A DNA stretch of 64,000 nucleotides from Streptomyces dangxiongensis (GTDB lineage: Bacteria; Actinomycetota; Actinomycetes; Streptomycetales; Streptomycetaceae). The stretch is taken from assembly GCF_003675325.1 (NCBI RefSeq), contig NZ_CP033073.1, positions 7,316,001-7,380,000 on the forward strand, given 5' to 3'. Under the pieces are notes generated by a model that was given only the letters and a program-made list of their open reading frames with translations, made no database searches and was not told where the DNA came from. The position numbers were made by a program, and so were the translations under genes. Below, in pieces: positions 16,142-23,975 of the stretch (position 1 is the first letter of the stretch; the number at the start of each line of letters is the position of its first letter).

Positions 16142-16318
16142 ATGAGCGCCAAGGTGTTGGAGCGTTTCCCCGCAGGGTCTCCGCGGGGATCGTGGCCGGC
16201 GGAGGAGTACGCGGCGGCCCGGCGCGCCGAGGGCGAACCGGCCACCGTGGTGATGGACCTCAAGTCGGACGCCTTCCTCGTCGTCGTCGACGGACAGGAG
16301 GACGACGGCCGCGCCTGA
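16142..16318 (+). CDS. Small conserved-looking hypothetical protein
   Basis: This is a 58-residue soluble protein with no recognised domain. It begins MSAKVLERFPAGSPRGSW and contains a hydrophobic strand pair (ATVVMDLKSDAFLVVVDG) before an acidic end. GGAGG lies about 11 bases before the ATG; GTG at 16139 is an alternative start with better spacing. Codon usage is typical for the genome. It is convergent with the LysR gene with only 10 bp between. I cannot assign a function. Confidence 0.55.
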   Translation: MSAKVLERFPAGSPRGSWPAEEYAAARRAEGEPATVVMDLKSDAFLVVVDGQEDDGRA

Positions 16319-16328
16319 GGCACGGCCG

Positions 16329-17234
16329 TCACTCCCGGGCCAGCTCCCGCGCCCGCCGCACGAACGCGGTGTGCAGGTCCTGGGCGGCCTGCGGCACCGA
16401 CTCCGCGCGCCGGCGCTGGAGCACCAGCAGCACCCGGGTGCTCTCCCCGGCGAGCGGCCGGTACGTGATCGTGCCGGACCGCTCCAACGGGTCCCCGGCG
16501 ACGCTGAAGTCCGGCAGCACGGTCGCCCCGAGCCCCTCCGCGACCATCAGCTTGCCCATCTCCGCGCCGTCGGTCGAGTACGAGAACACCACGCTGCGGC
16601 CCGCCAGCAGCCGGTGCACATAGCGGTGCATCACATACCCGGCCCGCATCGCGATCAGCGGGACACCGAGCAGGTCGTCGGCGCCGATCACCCGCAGCGC
16701 CGCCAGCGGGCTGTCCGGGCGCAGGCACACCACCGGCCGCCCGCGGAGCAGTTCGGTGCCCTCCATGCCCGCCGGGACGTCGTCGCCCTCCAGATGGTTG
16801 ACGAGGCCGAGATCGAAGCCGCCCTCCGCCAGCCCGCGCTGGATGTCGGTCTGCTGGGCGCCCACCACCTCCACCTGGGTCACCGGATGCGTGGCGCGGA
16901 ACTCCCGCAGCACGGGGATCACGAGCGGCACGGTCGCCGCATTGACCGTGCCGACGCGCACCATACGGCTGATGCGGTGCTGCTCACCGGCCGCCGCCCG
17001 CAACCGGTCCACCGCCTCCAGCACACTCACGATGTGCGGCAGCAGCTCCCGGCCCGCCCCGCTCATCGTCGCGCCCGACCGCTTGCGCTCCAGCAGGTCG
17101 ACGCCGAGTTCCCGCTCCAGATTCCGCACGGTCTCGCTCAACGCCGGCTGCGACAGGCGCAGTTCGTCGGCCGCCCGGCGCAGCGAGCCCAGCCGGGTCA
17201 CGGCCGCGATGTATTCTAGCTGTTCGGTCCGCAC
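16329..17234 (-). CDS. LysR family regulator of the organosulfur operon
   Basis: This is a 301-residue LysR-type regulator. The N-terminal winged helix-turn-helix is at residues 1-60 (TEQLEYIAAVTRLGSLRRAADELRLSQPALSETVRNLERELG) and the periplasmic-binding-like effector domain follows. I chose GTG 17234 rather than ATG 17345 because LysR proteins begin almost directly with this helix, and because TTGAAC-N18-CATTCT precedes it as a promoter that would give a leaderless transcript. It is divergent from sfnG and its operon, the usual arrangement for a LysR activator and its target. By analogy with CysB/Cbl/SsuR-type regulators it probably senses a sulfur metabolite and activates the operon during sulfate limitation. 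Confidence 0.85.
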   Translation of the reverse strand: MRTEQLEYIAAVTRLGSLRRAADELRLSQPALSETVRNLERELGVDLLERKRSGATMSGAGRELLPHIVSVLEAVDRLRAAAGEQHRISRMVRVGTVNAATVPLVIPVLREFRATHPVTQVEVVGAQQTDIQRGLAEGGFDLGLVNHLEGDDVPAGMEGTELLRGRPVVCLRPDSPLAALRVIGADDLLGVPLIAMRAGYVMHRYVHRLLAGRSVVFSYSTDGAEMGKLMVAEGLGATVLPDFSVAGDPLERSGTITYRPLAGESTRVLLVLQRRRAESVPQAAQDLHTAFVRRARELARE

Positions 17235-17334
17235 CGCCGCAGAATGCGCGGTCGACGGCGGCCGGTTCAAGGGTTTTCCTGTCACGCCCTCGTTAAATTC
17301 AATGGTCCGCGATACGAGACCGGTCGGGTTTACC

Positions 17335-17364
17335 TTGACGGCCATATCCGGCTGCTGCCACGAT
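17335..17364 (+). promoter_or_regulatory. Promoter of the sulfur operon leader
   Basis: TTGACG (17335-17340) and CACGAT (17359-17364) are 18 bp apart. The predicted transcript start falls at about 17371-17372, on the A of a short reading frame, so the leader peptide would be translated from a leaderless mRNA. The -10 box is weak, which would fit dependence on the divergent LysR activator. Confidence 0.5.
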
Positions 17365-17371
17365 CGACGGC

Positions 17372-17455
17372 ATGACGATGCGACTGGACCTCACGCGGCG
17401 ACGCCATGTCGACCTCGCGCGCGTCTCCAGCGCCTCCTGTTGCCCCGCGGCCTGA
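17372..17455 (+). CDS. Cysteine-rich leader peptide of the sulfur operon (attenuator)
   Basis: This is a 27-codon frame that begins ATG ACG ATG and ends with adjacent TGT TGC cysteine codons, then Pro-Ala-Ala and TGA. The internal RRRHVDLARVSSASCC matches the pattern of the short leader peptides (RHVDL-x-RVSSA-x-C) found upstream of sulfur assimilation genes in Streptomyces, and resembles the polycysteine leaderless peptides that act as cysteine-responsive attenuators in mycobacteria. Low cysteinyl-tRNA would stall the ribosome at the Cys-Cys codons and change folding of the downstream leader, where a 9-bp stem can hide the sfnG ribosome site. The peptide itself probably has no other role. 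The frame is short, so confidence rests on the motif and position. Confidence 0.7.
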   Translation: MTMRLDLTRRRHVDLARVSSASCCPAA

Positions 17456-17521
17456 TCCGCCGCGTCTCTCCCGCCCCACCGGACGTCTCCGGCACGCCCC
17501 AATTCCCGCCCCTTTCCCGCT

Positions 17522-17574
17522 CGGAATTCCGTGTGCCCGAAAGTCCTCGCGCATTCCCCGCAACAGGAGTTCCG
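17522..17574 (+). promoter_or_regulatory. SD-sequestering hairpin before sfnG
   Basis: CGGAATTCC (17522-17530) can pair with GGAGTTCCG (17566-17574), nine pairs with one G-U, closing a 35-base loop. The 3' arm contains most of the AGGAG ribosome site of sfnG, whose ATG is at 17576. In this fold translation of sfnG would be off. A stalled ribosome on the Cys-containing leader peptide 70 bases upstream could favour an alternative fold. Confidence 0.5.
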
Positions 17575-17575
17575 C

Positions 17576-18703
17576 ATGCCCGCAGCGCCCGTGAAATTCG
17601 CCTACTGGGTCCCCAACGTCAGTGGGGGACTCGTCACCAGCACGATCGAACAGCGCACCGACTGGGGATACGACTACAACCGCCGGCTCGCCGTGCTCGC
17701 CGAGAACAACGGATTCGAGTACGCGCTCAGCCAGGTCCGGTACATGGCCAGTTACGGCGCCGAGTACCAGCACGAGTCGACCAGCTTCAGCCTCGCCCTG
17801 CTGCTGGCCACCGAGCGGCTGAAGGTGATCGCCGCCGTCCACCCCGGCCTGTGGCACCCGGGGGTCCTCGCCAAACTCGGCGCCACCGCCGACCACCTGT
17901 CCCACGGCCGCTTCGCCGTCAACGTCGTCTCCGGCTGGTTCAAGGACGAGTTCACGGCGCTCGGCGAGCCCTGGCTGGAGCACGACGAACGCTACCGCCG
18001 CTCCGAGGAGTTCATCACCGCCCTGCGCAGGATCTGGACCGAGGACCACGCCGAACTCGCCGGTGACTTCTACCGGCTGCGCGACTTCTCCCTCAAGCCC
18101 AAGCCGCTCAACACCCCGGAACGTCCGCACCCCGAGATCTTCCAGGGCGGCAACTCCACCGCCGCCCGGCGGATGGCCGGCCGCGTCTCCGACTGGTACT
18201 TCTCCAACGGCAAGGACTTCGACGGGGTCACCGAACAGCTCCGGGACGTCCGGGCGTCCGCCGCCGAAGCCGGCCGCCGGGCACCGAAGTTCGGGCTCAA
18301 CGCCTTCCTCATCGCCCGCGACACCGAGGCCGAGGCCCGCGAGACCCTGCGCGAGATCGTCGCCGGGGCGGACACCGAGGCGGTCGAGGGCTTCGGCGCG
18401 GCCGTACGCCAGGCCGGACGGTCCACGTCCGACGGCAAGGGCATGTGGCAGGACTCCACGTTCGAGGACCTGGTCCAGTACAACGACGGCTTCCGCACCG
18501 GGCTCATCGGTACCCCCGAGCAGATCGCCGAACGCATCGTCGCCTACGGGAAGCTCGGCGTCGACCTCTTCCTCCTCGGCTTCCTGCACTACCACGAGGA
18601 GGTCGAGTACTTCGGCGAGCGCGTGCTGCCCCTCGTACGCGAACTCGAGGCCCGGCTGCCCGAGACGGCCGACGGGCCCGACTCCGTGCCCGCGCACGTC
18701 TGA
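17576..18703 (+). CDS. sfnG: Dimethyl sulfone monooxygenase SfnG
   Basis: This is a 375-residue class C flavin monooxygenase of the bacterial luciferase fold. It closely follows the SfnG family, which uses FMNH2 and oxygen to turn dimethyl sulfone into methanesulfinate. Family-specific stretches are clear: FAYWVPNVSGGLVTS at the start, MASYGAEYQHESTSFSLALL, HPGLWHPGVLAKLGATAD, NVVSGWFKDEF and EIFQGGNSTAARRMAGRVSD. Length is normal. The ATG at 17576 has CAGGAG 7 bases upstream. It heads an operon that also has an FMN reductase to supply FMNH2, an alkanesulfonate monooxygenase and two acyl-CoA-dehydrogenase-fold flavoenzymes. The gene set would let the cell use organic sulfones and sulfonates as sulfur source. 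Confidence 0.93.
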   Translation: MPAAPVKFAYWVPNVSGGLVTSTIEQRTDWGYDYNRRLAVLAENNGFEYALSQVRYMASYGAEYQHESTSFSLALLLATERLKVIAAVHPGLWHPGVLAKLGATADHLSHGRFAVNVVSGWFKDEFTALGEPWLEHDERYRRSEEFITALRRIWTEDHAELAGDFYRLRDFSLKPKPLNTPERPHPEIFQGGNSTAARRMAGRVSDWYFSNGKDFDGVTEQLRDVRASAAEAGRRAPKFGLNAFLIARDTEAEARETLREIVAGADTEAVEGFGAAVRQAGRSTSDGKGMWQDSTFEDLVQYNDGFRTGLIGTPEQIAERIVAYGKLGVDLFLLGFLHYHEEVEYFGERVLPLVRELEARLPETADGPDSVPAHV

Positions 18704-18748
18704 CCGTCCCCGCCTTCCGCACCGCACCGCGAAAGAGGTCGCCGCAGC

Positions 18749-19966
18749 ATGAGCACCGTCCCGCACACCGACTGGACCACCGGCCCCGCCCCGCGCACCG
18801 CCCAGGACTGGATCGCCCGCGCCACCGAGGTGGCCGCCGTCCTCGCCACCGACGCCGCCGCCCGCGACCGGGCCGGCGCCACCCCGTACGCCGAGATCCG
18901 GCTGCTGAAGGACTCCGGCCTCGTCACCCTCCTCGGCCCCGCCGAGCACGGCGGCGCCGGCCAGGACTGGCCGACCGCCTACCGGGTCGTCCGGGAGGTC
19001 GCCAAGGCCGATGGGTCGATCGGCCAGCTCCTCGGCTACCACTACCTGTGGTTCTGGGCCGCCCGTCTGGTCGGCACCCGCGAACAGTGGGAGCACGTGG
19101 AGGCCGAGGCCTCCCGCAACCGCTGGTTCTTCGGCGGGGCCGTCAACCCGCGCGACGAGGACGTCACCGTCACCGAGGACGGCGACGACCTGGTCTTCAC
19201 CGGCCGCAAGTCCTTCTCCACCGGCAGCAAGGTCTCCGACGTCACGGTCCTGGAAGGCGTCCTGCGGGGCACCGACCAGCACGTCTTCGCCATCGTTCCC
19301 TCCGGCAGCGACGGGCTCGCCTTCCACGACGACTGGGACAACATCGGCCAGCGGCTCACGGAGAGCGGCGGCGTCACCCTCGACGGCGTCCGTACCCCGT
19401 GGTCCTCGGCCGCCGGGTACGTCGACAAGCGGTTCCGGCCGCGCGTCTACAACACCCTCAACGTGCCCACCATCCAGCTCGTCTTCGTCAACTTCTACCT
19501 CGGCATCGCGGCCGGCGCGCTGGAGACGGCCGCCACCTACACCCGTACCAAGACCCGGCCCTGGCTGCACGGCGGCCACGAGCGGGCGGTCGACGAGCCG
19601 TACGTCATCGACACCTACGGCGACCTCACCGCCAAGCTCTGGGCGGCCGAGGCGCTCGCCGACGCCGTCGCCGCCGAGGGCCGGACGCTGCACGACGACC
19701 CCGACGCCGTCACCGAGCAAAGCCGCGGCGAGTTCGAGGTCCGGGTCGCCGCGGTCAAGGCCCGCGCCACGGACGTCGCCCTGGAGATCACCACCCGCAT
19801 CTTCGAGGTCACCGGCGCCCGCTCCACCGCCGCCGCCGAGGGACTCGACCGCTTCTGGCGCAACGTCCGCACGCACACCCTGCACGACCCGGTCGCCTAC
19901 AAGCGCCGCGAGGTCGGCCGCTGGGTCCTCGAAGGCGAACTGCCCGAACCCACCTGGTACTCCTGA
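18749..19966 (+). CDS. DszC/SfnC-like flavin-dependent monooxygenase (ACAD fold)
   Basis: This is a 405-residue protein with the acyl-CoA dehydrogenase fold but belonging to the flavin monooxygenase branch that includes DszC of dibenzothiophene desulfurisation and SfnC. N-terminal helices (residues 1-120) contain LLGPAEHGGAGQDWPTAYRVVREVAKADGSIGQLLGYHY. The central beta domain has FTGRKSFSTGSKVSD and DDWDNIGQRLTESGGVTLDGV. The C-terminal helical bundle ends with RNVRTHTLHDPVAYKRREVGRWVL, the THTLHDP motif shared by the sulfur-related members. The catalytic Glu of true acyl-CoA dehydrogenases is not where expected, which supports a monooxygenase that uses reduced flavin from the operon's reductase. 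The exact substrate is unknown. Confidence 0.85.
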   Translation: MSTVPHTDWTTGPAPRTAQDWIARATEVAAVLATDAAARDRAGATPYAEIRLLKDSGLVTLLGPAEHGGAGQDWPTAYRVVREVAKADGSIGQLLGYHYLWFWAARLVGTREQWEHVEAEASRNRWFFGGAVNPRDEDVTVTEDGDDLVFTGRKSFSTGSKVSDVTVLEGVLRGTDQHVFAIVPSGSDGLAFHDDWDNIGQRLTESGGVTLDGVRTPWSSAAGYVDKRFRPRVYNTLNVPTIQLVFVNFYLGIAAGALETAATYTRTKTRPWLHGGHERAVDEPYVIDTYGDLTAKLWAAEALADAVAAEGRTLHDDPDAVTEQSRGEFEVRVAAVKARATDVALEITTRIFEVTGARSTAAAEGLDRFWRNVRTHTLHDPVAYKRREVGRWVLEGELPEPTWYS

Positions 19967-20031
19967 CCGACCTCCCCTCCGGGCGCCCGCCCCCGCGCGG
20001 GCGCCCGGCGCACCCCAGAAACGAGGCACGC

Positions 20032-20586
20032 ATGGCCACCGTCCTGTCCGTCTCCGGCAGCCCCTCCGCCTCCTCGCGCACCGGCCGCCTGCTGCGCCAC
20101 CTGGACCAGCGGCTCACGGCCCGGGGCCACGAGGTGATCCCGCTCGACGTCCGCACCGTGCCGCCCGAGGCCCTGCTCGGCGCCGACTTCCGGCACCCCG
20201 CCATCGTCGAGGCCACCGAGCTGTTCGCCCGCGCCGACGGTGTCGTGGTCGGCACACCCGTCTACAAGGCGTCCTACTCCGGCGTCCTCAAGGCGCTGCT
20301 GGACCTGCTCCCGCAGTACGCGCTCACCGGCAAGACCGTGCTGCCGCTCGCCACCGGCGGCTCCACCGCCCATGTCCTCGCCATCGACTACGCCCTGCGC
20401 CCGGTGCTCAACTCCATGGGTGCCGCGCACATAGTCCAGGGCTGGTTCACCCTCGACAAGGACATCACCGTACGGGAGGACGGCTCGGTGGCCGTCGCGC
20501 CCGCCACCGAGCGGGCCCTGGGGCAGGTGGTGGACCAGTTCGCCGCCGCGCTGGGCCGCACCCCGGTGCTGGCGGCGGCGGGCTGA
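20032..20586 (+). CDS. ssuE: NAD(P)H-dependent FMN reductase (SsuE/MsuE family)
   Basis: This is a 184-residue flavodoxin-like FMN reductase that supplies FMNH2 to the monooxygenases of the operon. The N-terminal phosphate-binding loop VLSVSGSPSASSRTGRLL and the central VVVGTPVYKASYSGVLKALLDLLP are diagnostic for the SsuE/MsuE group, as is LPLATGGSTAHVLAIDYALRPVL. Length is typical. The ATG at 20032 has ACGAGG upstream. It lies between the DszC-like gene and sfnB with short gaps, consistent with co-transcription. Whether it is closer to SsuE or MsuE cannot be settled by eye. Confidence 0.9.
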   Translation: MATVLSVSGSPSASSRTGRLLRHLDQRLTARGHEVIPLDVRTVPPEALLGADFRHPAIVEATELFARADGVVVGTPVYKASYSGVLKALLDLLPQYALTGKTVLPLATGGSTAHVLAIDYALRPVLNSMGAAHIVQGWFTLDKDITVREDGSVAVAPATERALGQVVDQFAAALGRTPVLAAAG

Positions 20587-20591
20587 CCCCC

Positions 20592-21776
20592 ATGACCGCA
20601 CACGTCATCGCCGACGAGGCGGAGGCGCTCGCCGTCGCCGAGGCCCTGGCCGGCGAGTTCCGCGCCGGGGCCGCCGGACGGGACGCCGAGCGCCGGCTCC
20701 CGCGCGCCGAACTGGACCGGCTCTCCGCGTCCGGCCTGCTGGCCGTCACCGTGCCCGCCGAGCACGGCGGCGCGGACGTCAGCGCCCGGACCCTCGCGGA
20801 GATCTTCCGGCTGCTCGGCTCCGCCGACGGCAGCCTCGCCCAGATCCCGCAGAGCCACTTCGTGTACGTCAATGTGATCCGGCGTCAGGGCACCGACGAG
20901 CAGCGGCGGTTCTTCTTCGCGGAGCTGCTCGCCGGCCGCCGCTTCGGCAACGCCCAGTCCGAGGCCGGCACCCGGCACGTCCAGGACATCCGCACCCGCC
21001 TGCACCCCCGTCCGGACGGGTCGTACGTCCTGCGGGGCGTCAAGCACTACAGCACCGGCGCCCTGTTCGCCGACTGGATCCCGGTGCTGGCCCGCGCCGA
21101 GGACGACAAGCTGTACGTCGCCTACGTCCCCCGGGACGCCCCCGGCCTCGCCGTCGTCGACGACTGGGACGGCATGGGACAGCGGACGACCGCCAGCGGC
21201 ACCGTCCGCCTCGACGGGGTCCCCGTGCCCGCGAACCGGGTCCTGCCCCATCACCTCACCTTCGAGGGACCGCAACTCCACGGCGCCATCGCCCAGTTGC
21301 TGCACGCGGCCATCGACACCGGCATCGCCGGCGGAGCTCTGGCGGAGGCGGCGGAGTTCGTCCGCACCATGAGCCGCCCCTGGTTCGAGAGCGGAACGGG
21401 GACCGCAGCCGAGGACCCGCTGCTCGTCCAGCGCTTCGGTGAACTCGCCCTCGAACTACGGGCCGCCGAGGCACTGCTGCGCGAGGCCGCCCGAGCCGTC
21501 GACGCGGCCCGCGCCCGCCTCACCGACGACTCCGCGGCCGAGGCGTCCATCGCGGTCGCCGCCGCCAAGGTGCGGGCCGCGCAGGCCGCGGTGGAGGTGG
21601 CGAGCGCCCTGTTCGAGGTGGCCGGCACCCGCGCGGCCCTCGACTCCCTCAACCTGCACCGCCACTGGCGGGACGCCCGCACCCACACGCTGCACGACCC
21701 CGTCCGCTGGAAGATCCAGCACATCGGCCGGTACGTGCTCAACGGAACCCGGCCGCCCCGGCACGGCCTGCTCTGA
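20592..21776 (+). CDS. sfnB: SfnB family sulfur acquisition oxidoreductase
   Basis: This is a 394-residue flavoprotein with acyl-CoA dehydrogenase fold, of the SfnB group tied to sulfone and sulfonate use. It has an N-terminal helical domain (LDRLSASGLLAVTVPAEHGGADVSARTLAEIFRLLGSADGSLAQIPQSHF), the central LRGVKHYSTGALFADWIPVLA and DDWDGMGQRTTASGTVRLDGV beta domain, and a C-terminal RDARTHTLHDPVRWKIQHIGRYVLNG. The gene begins 5 bp after the FMN reductase stop, so the two are likely translated together. It probably oxidises or desulfonates a methanesulfinate-like or related intermediate, but no SfnB reaction is firmly known to me. It shares the THTLHDP motif with the DszC-like protein encoded two genes upstream and is probably an ancient paralogue of it. 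Confidence 0.87.
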   Translation: MTAHVIADEAEALAVAEALAGEFRAGAAGRDAERRLPRAELDRLSASGLLAVTVPAEHGGADVSARTLAEIFRLLGSADGSLAQIPQSHFVYVNVIRRQGTDEQRRFFFAELLAGRRFGNAQSEAGTRHVQDIRTRLHPRPDGSYVLRGVKHYSTGALFADWIPVLARAEDDKLYVAYVPRDAPGLAVVDDWDGMGQRTTASGTVRLDGVPVPANRVLPHHLTFEGPQLHGAIAQLLHAAIDTGIAGGALAEAAEFVRTMSRPWFESGTGTAAEDPLLVQRFGELALELRAAEALLREAARAVDAARARLTDDSAAEASIAVAAAKVRAAQAAVEVASALFEVAGTRAALDSLNLHRHWRDARTHTLHDPVRWKIQHIGRYVLNGTRPPRHGLL

Positions 21777-21789
21777 TCGGAGACCCCTC

Positions 21790-22932
21790 GTGTCCCTCAC
21801 CTTCCACTGGTTCCTGCCCACCAACGGCGACAGCCGCCATGTCGTCGGCGGCGGCCACGGCACCCCGGCGACCGCCTCCGGCCGGGACCGGCCGCCCACG
21901 GTCGCCTACCTGAGCCAGATCGCCCGCGCCGCCGAGGACCTCGGCTTCACCGGCGCGCTCACCCCGACCGGCGCCTGGTGCGAGGACGCGTGGCTGACCA
22001 CCGCCATGGTCAGCCAGAACTCCGAACGGCTGAAGTTCCTGGTCGCCTTCCGGCCCGGCTCGGTCTCCCCGACGCTCGCCGCCCAGATGGCGTCCACCTT
22101 CCAGCGCCAGAGCGGCGGACGGCTGCTCCTCAACGTCGTCACCGGCGGCGAGAGCCACGAGCAGCGGGCCTACGGCGACTTCCTCGACAAGGACGCCCGT
22201 TACCGCCGTACCGGCGAGTTCCTGCACATCGTGCGGCAGTTGTGGGACGGCAAGAGCGTCGACCTGGACGGGGAGCACCTGCGGGTGGAAGGGGCGAAGC
22301 TCAGCCGGGTGCCCGACCCGGTGCCCGAGGTGTACTTCGGCGGCTCCTCGCCCGCCGCCGGTGAGGTCGCGGCCCGGTACGCCGACGTGTACCTGACCTG
22401 GGGCGAACCACCGGCGCAGGTCGCCGGGAAGATCGCCTGGATCCGGAAGCTGGCCGCGGAGCACGGCCGTACCCTCCGCTTCGGCATCCGGCTGCACGTC
22501 ATCACCCGGGACACCGCACGGCAGGCCTGGGCGGAGGCGGACCGGCTGCTCGACGGCTTCGACCCGGAGACCGTACGGGCCGTCCAGACGGGCCTCGCCC
22601 GCAGCGAGTCGGAGGGCCAGCGGCGCATGCTCGCCCTGCACGGCGGCAGCCGGGACAGCCTGGAGATCCACCCCAACCTGTGGGCCGGCATCGGGCTGGT
22701 GCGCGGCGGGGCGGGCACGGCCCTGGTCGGCAGCCACGACGAGGTCGCCGAGCGAGTCAAGGAGTACCACGCCCTCGGCATCGACGAGTTCGTCCTCTCC
22801 GGCTACCCGCACCTGGAGGAGGCGTACTGGTTCGGCGAGGGAGTACTGCCGCGGCTCGCCGCACAGGGCCTGTGGGCGCACCCCGACGGCAGCCGGGCCG
22901 TCTCCGCGGCACAGGTACCCTTCGCAGGCTGA
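21790..22932 (+). CDS. ssuD: FMNH2-dependent alkanesulfonate monooxygenase (SsuD-like)
   Basis: This is a 380-residue luciferase-fold monooxygenase that should split alkanesulfonates into aldehyde and sulfite using FMNH2. Family features include LTFHWFLPTNGDSRHVVGG at the start, AEDLGFTGALTPTGAWCEDAW, FLVAFRPGSVSPTLAAQMASTFQRQSGGRLLLNVVTGG and YGDFLDKDARYRRTGEFL, which match the SsuD group. The conserved active-site Cys position is occupied (GAWCED). The GTG at 21790 follows the sfnB stop by 13 bp with CGGAGA upstream, so it belongs to the same operon and closes it. No ABC sulfonate transporter follows, unlike ssuEADCB operons, so uptake must be encoded elsewhere. Confidence 0.9.
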   Translation: MSLTFHWFLPTNGDSRHVVGGGHGTPATASGRDRPPTVAYLSQIARAAEDLGFTGALTPTGAWCEDAWLTTAMVSQNSERLKFLVAFRPGSVSPTLAAQMASTFQRQSGGRLLLNVVTGGESHEQRAYGDFLDKDARYRRTGEFLHIVRQLWDGKSVDLDGEHLRVEGAKLSRVPDPVPEVYFGGSSPAAGEVAARYADVYLTWGEPPAQVAGKIAWIRKLAAEHGRTLRFGIRLHVITRDTARQAWAEADRLLDGFDPETVRAVQTGLARSESEGQRRMLALHGGSRDSLEIHPNLWAGIGLVRGGAGTALVGSHDEVAERVKEYHALGIDEFVLSGYPHLEEAYWFGEGVLPRLAAQGLWAHPDGSRAVSAAQVPFAG

Positions 22933-23355
22933 GCACCGGCCCTGCCCGGCCGGGCACCCCGAACCCCGGACGACGGCTCCCCCGGGACAGCGGCCCGGCA
23001 GCCGCTCCCGCACAGGCGGCCGCCCGCCGCCGGTATGGCATGGGCTGGCCGCCCGCCTCCGGCATAGGACCGGCTGGCCGCCCGCCGCCGGCATCCGCAC
23101 CGGCTGTGGTGCCGTGTCCGCGGGGAGCACGTGGAGCAGTACGCCCCCGCCAGGATCTCCGTGGTCTCCCGCGGTACGGCCGGCGGCGCACCCGAGCCGC
23201 CGTGGTCCACCGGCGAGCGGCTGCGGGTGAGGGCCCCGGGGAAGACTCCTCCGGAATTTTTCCATGACGGCGGCGCGCGGTGCCGGGTCGCGGCCCCGAC
23301 GTTCGTGTAGGGGTGACACAGAGCCCGTCAGGGGCCCGACGCCTTGGAGGACGTC
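22933..23355. other. Intergenic region after the sulfur operon
   Basis: There is no gene in this 423-bp gap. Directly after ssuD, GCCCGGCCGGGC may form part of a terminator. The centre holds three 29-bp tandem repeats (listed separately). The right end, around 23295-23320, has a GTGTAGGGGT segment that could be the -10 region of the YCII gene. Confidence 0.4.
23020..23106. repeat. Three tandem 29-bp repeats
   Basis: Units at 23020-23048, 23049-23077 and 23078-23106 all begin CCGCCCGCC and end with GGCTGG or GGCTG, with GGYAT in the middle. They are head to tail without spacers, so they are a short minisatellite and not a CRISPR. No frame through them looks like a gene. Confidence 0.75.
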
Positions 23356-23706
23356 ATGAAGCACTACCTGCTCAGCGTGGTCCAGCCGGCCGGCGGCACG
23401 CCGCCCGGACCCGAGGCCCTCACCGGGATCATGCACGACGTCGAGGCCTTCAACGACGAACTGCGCGCGGCCGGTGCCTGGGTCTTCGCGGGCGGTCTGC
23501 ACGGCCCGGAGACCGCGACCGTACTGCGCCCGGAGAACGGTGCCGTGCGCGTCACCGACGGCCCCTACGCCGAGGGCGGGGAGTACCTGGGCGGACTGTG
23601 CCTCATCCGGGCCGGCGACCTGGACGAGGCCCTGGAGTGGGGCCGCAAGGCCGCCCTGGCGACCACCCTGCCCATCGAGGTACGCGCCTTCGTGGACCAG
23701 CACTGA
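23356..23706 (+). CDS. YCII-related domain protein
   Basis: This is a 116-residue protein of the YCII/DGPF superfamily, small alpha/beta-barrel proteins related to chlorodienelactone isomerases and often encoded near ECF sigma factors. It contains the family's DGPYAEGGEYLGGLCLIRAGDLDEALEWG block (DGPF-like motif at about residue 68) and a central LRAAGAWVFAGGLHGP. The ATG at 23356 has GGAGG 7 bases upstream. No sigma factor of that group is adjacent here. The biochemical function of the family is largely unknown. Confidence 0.85.
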   Translation: MKHYLLSVVQPAGGTPPGPEALTGIMHDVEAFNDELRAAGAWVFAGGLHGPETATVLRPENGAVRVTDGPYAEGGEYLGGLCLIRAGDLDEALEWGRKAALATTLPIEVRAFVDQH

Positions 23707-23890
23707 GACCGCAGCCGCGCCGACGGCGACCCGGTGCCCCCGCCGGTCGCCGGCCTCGCCCGCACCGAGCGGGCGCGAGCGGGCGCGGTCCCGGGCCGGC
23801 CGTTCCGGAGGGACCGCGCAAGACGGACCGTACGGCGATGTGACCCTCGTCATGGTCGGGCGGGAGCGGAATGAATTTCAGGTCATGAAA

Positions 23891-23912
23891 GGTTGGTCTA
23901 TACATCTGAACC
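23891..23912. promoter_or_regulatory. GntR/HutC-like operator before aldehyde dehydrogenase gene
   Basis: GTCTATACAT at 23895-23904 fits the GT-N-TA-TAC half-site pattern of the HutC subfamily of GntR regulators, and GGTT/AACC arms at 23891-23894 and 23909-23912 extend the symmetry. It lies about 65 bp before the aldehyde dehydrogenase start. No GntR gene is encoded in this window. Confidence 0.35.
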
Positions 23913-23975
23913 GCATCCGAACCCGGTGAGAGCCGGTCCGGGCCGCACCGGCCCGTGCACCCCAGCGAGGCACCC

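Noticed and set aside
23020..23106. Possible CRISPR array
   Set aside because: The three units are contiguous with no unique spacers, and no cas gene is in the window; it is a simple tandem repeat.
23893..23908. DasR (dre) site before the aldehyde dehydrogenase gene
   Set aside because: TGGTCTA matches the first half of the dre consensus, but the second half does not (9 of 12 over the core); a HutC-type reading fits at least as well, so no DasR claim is made.
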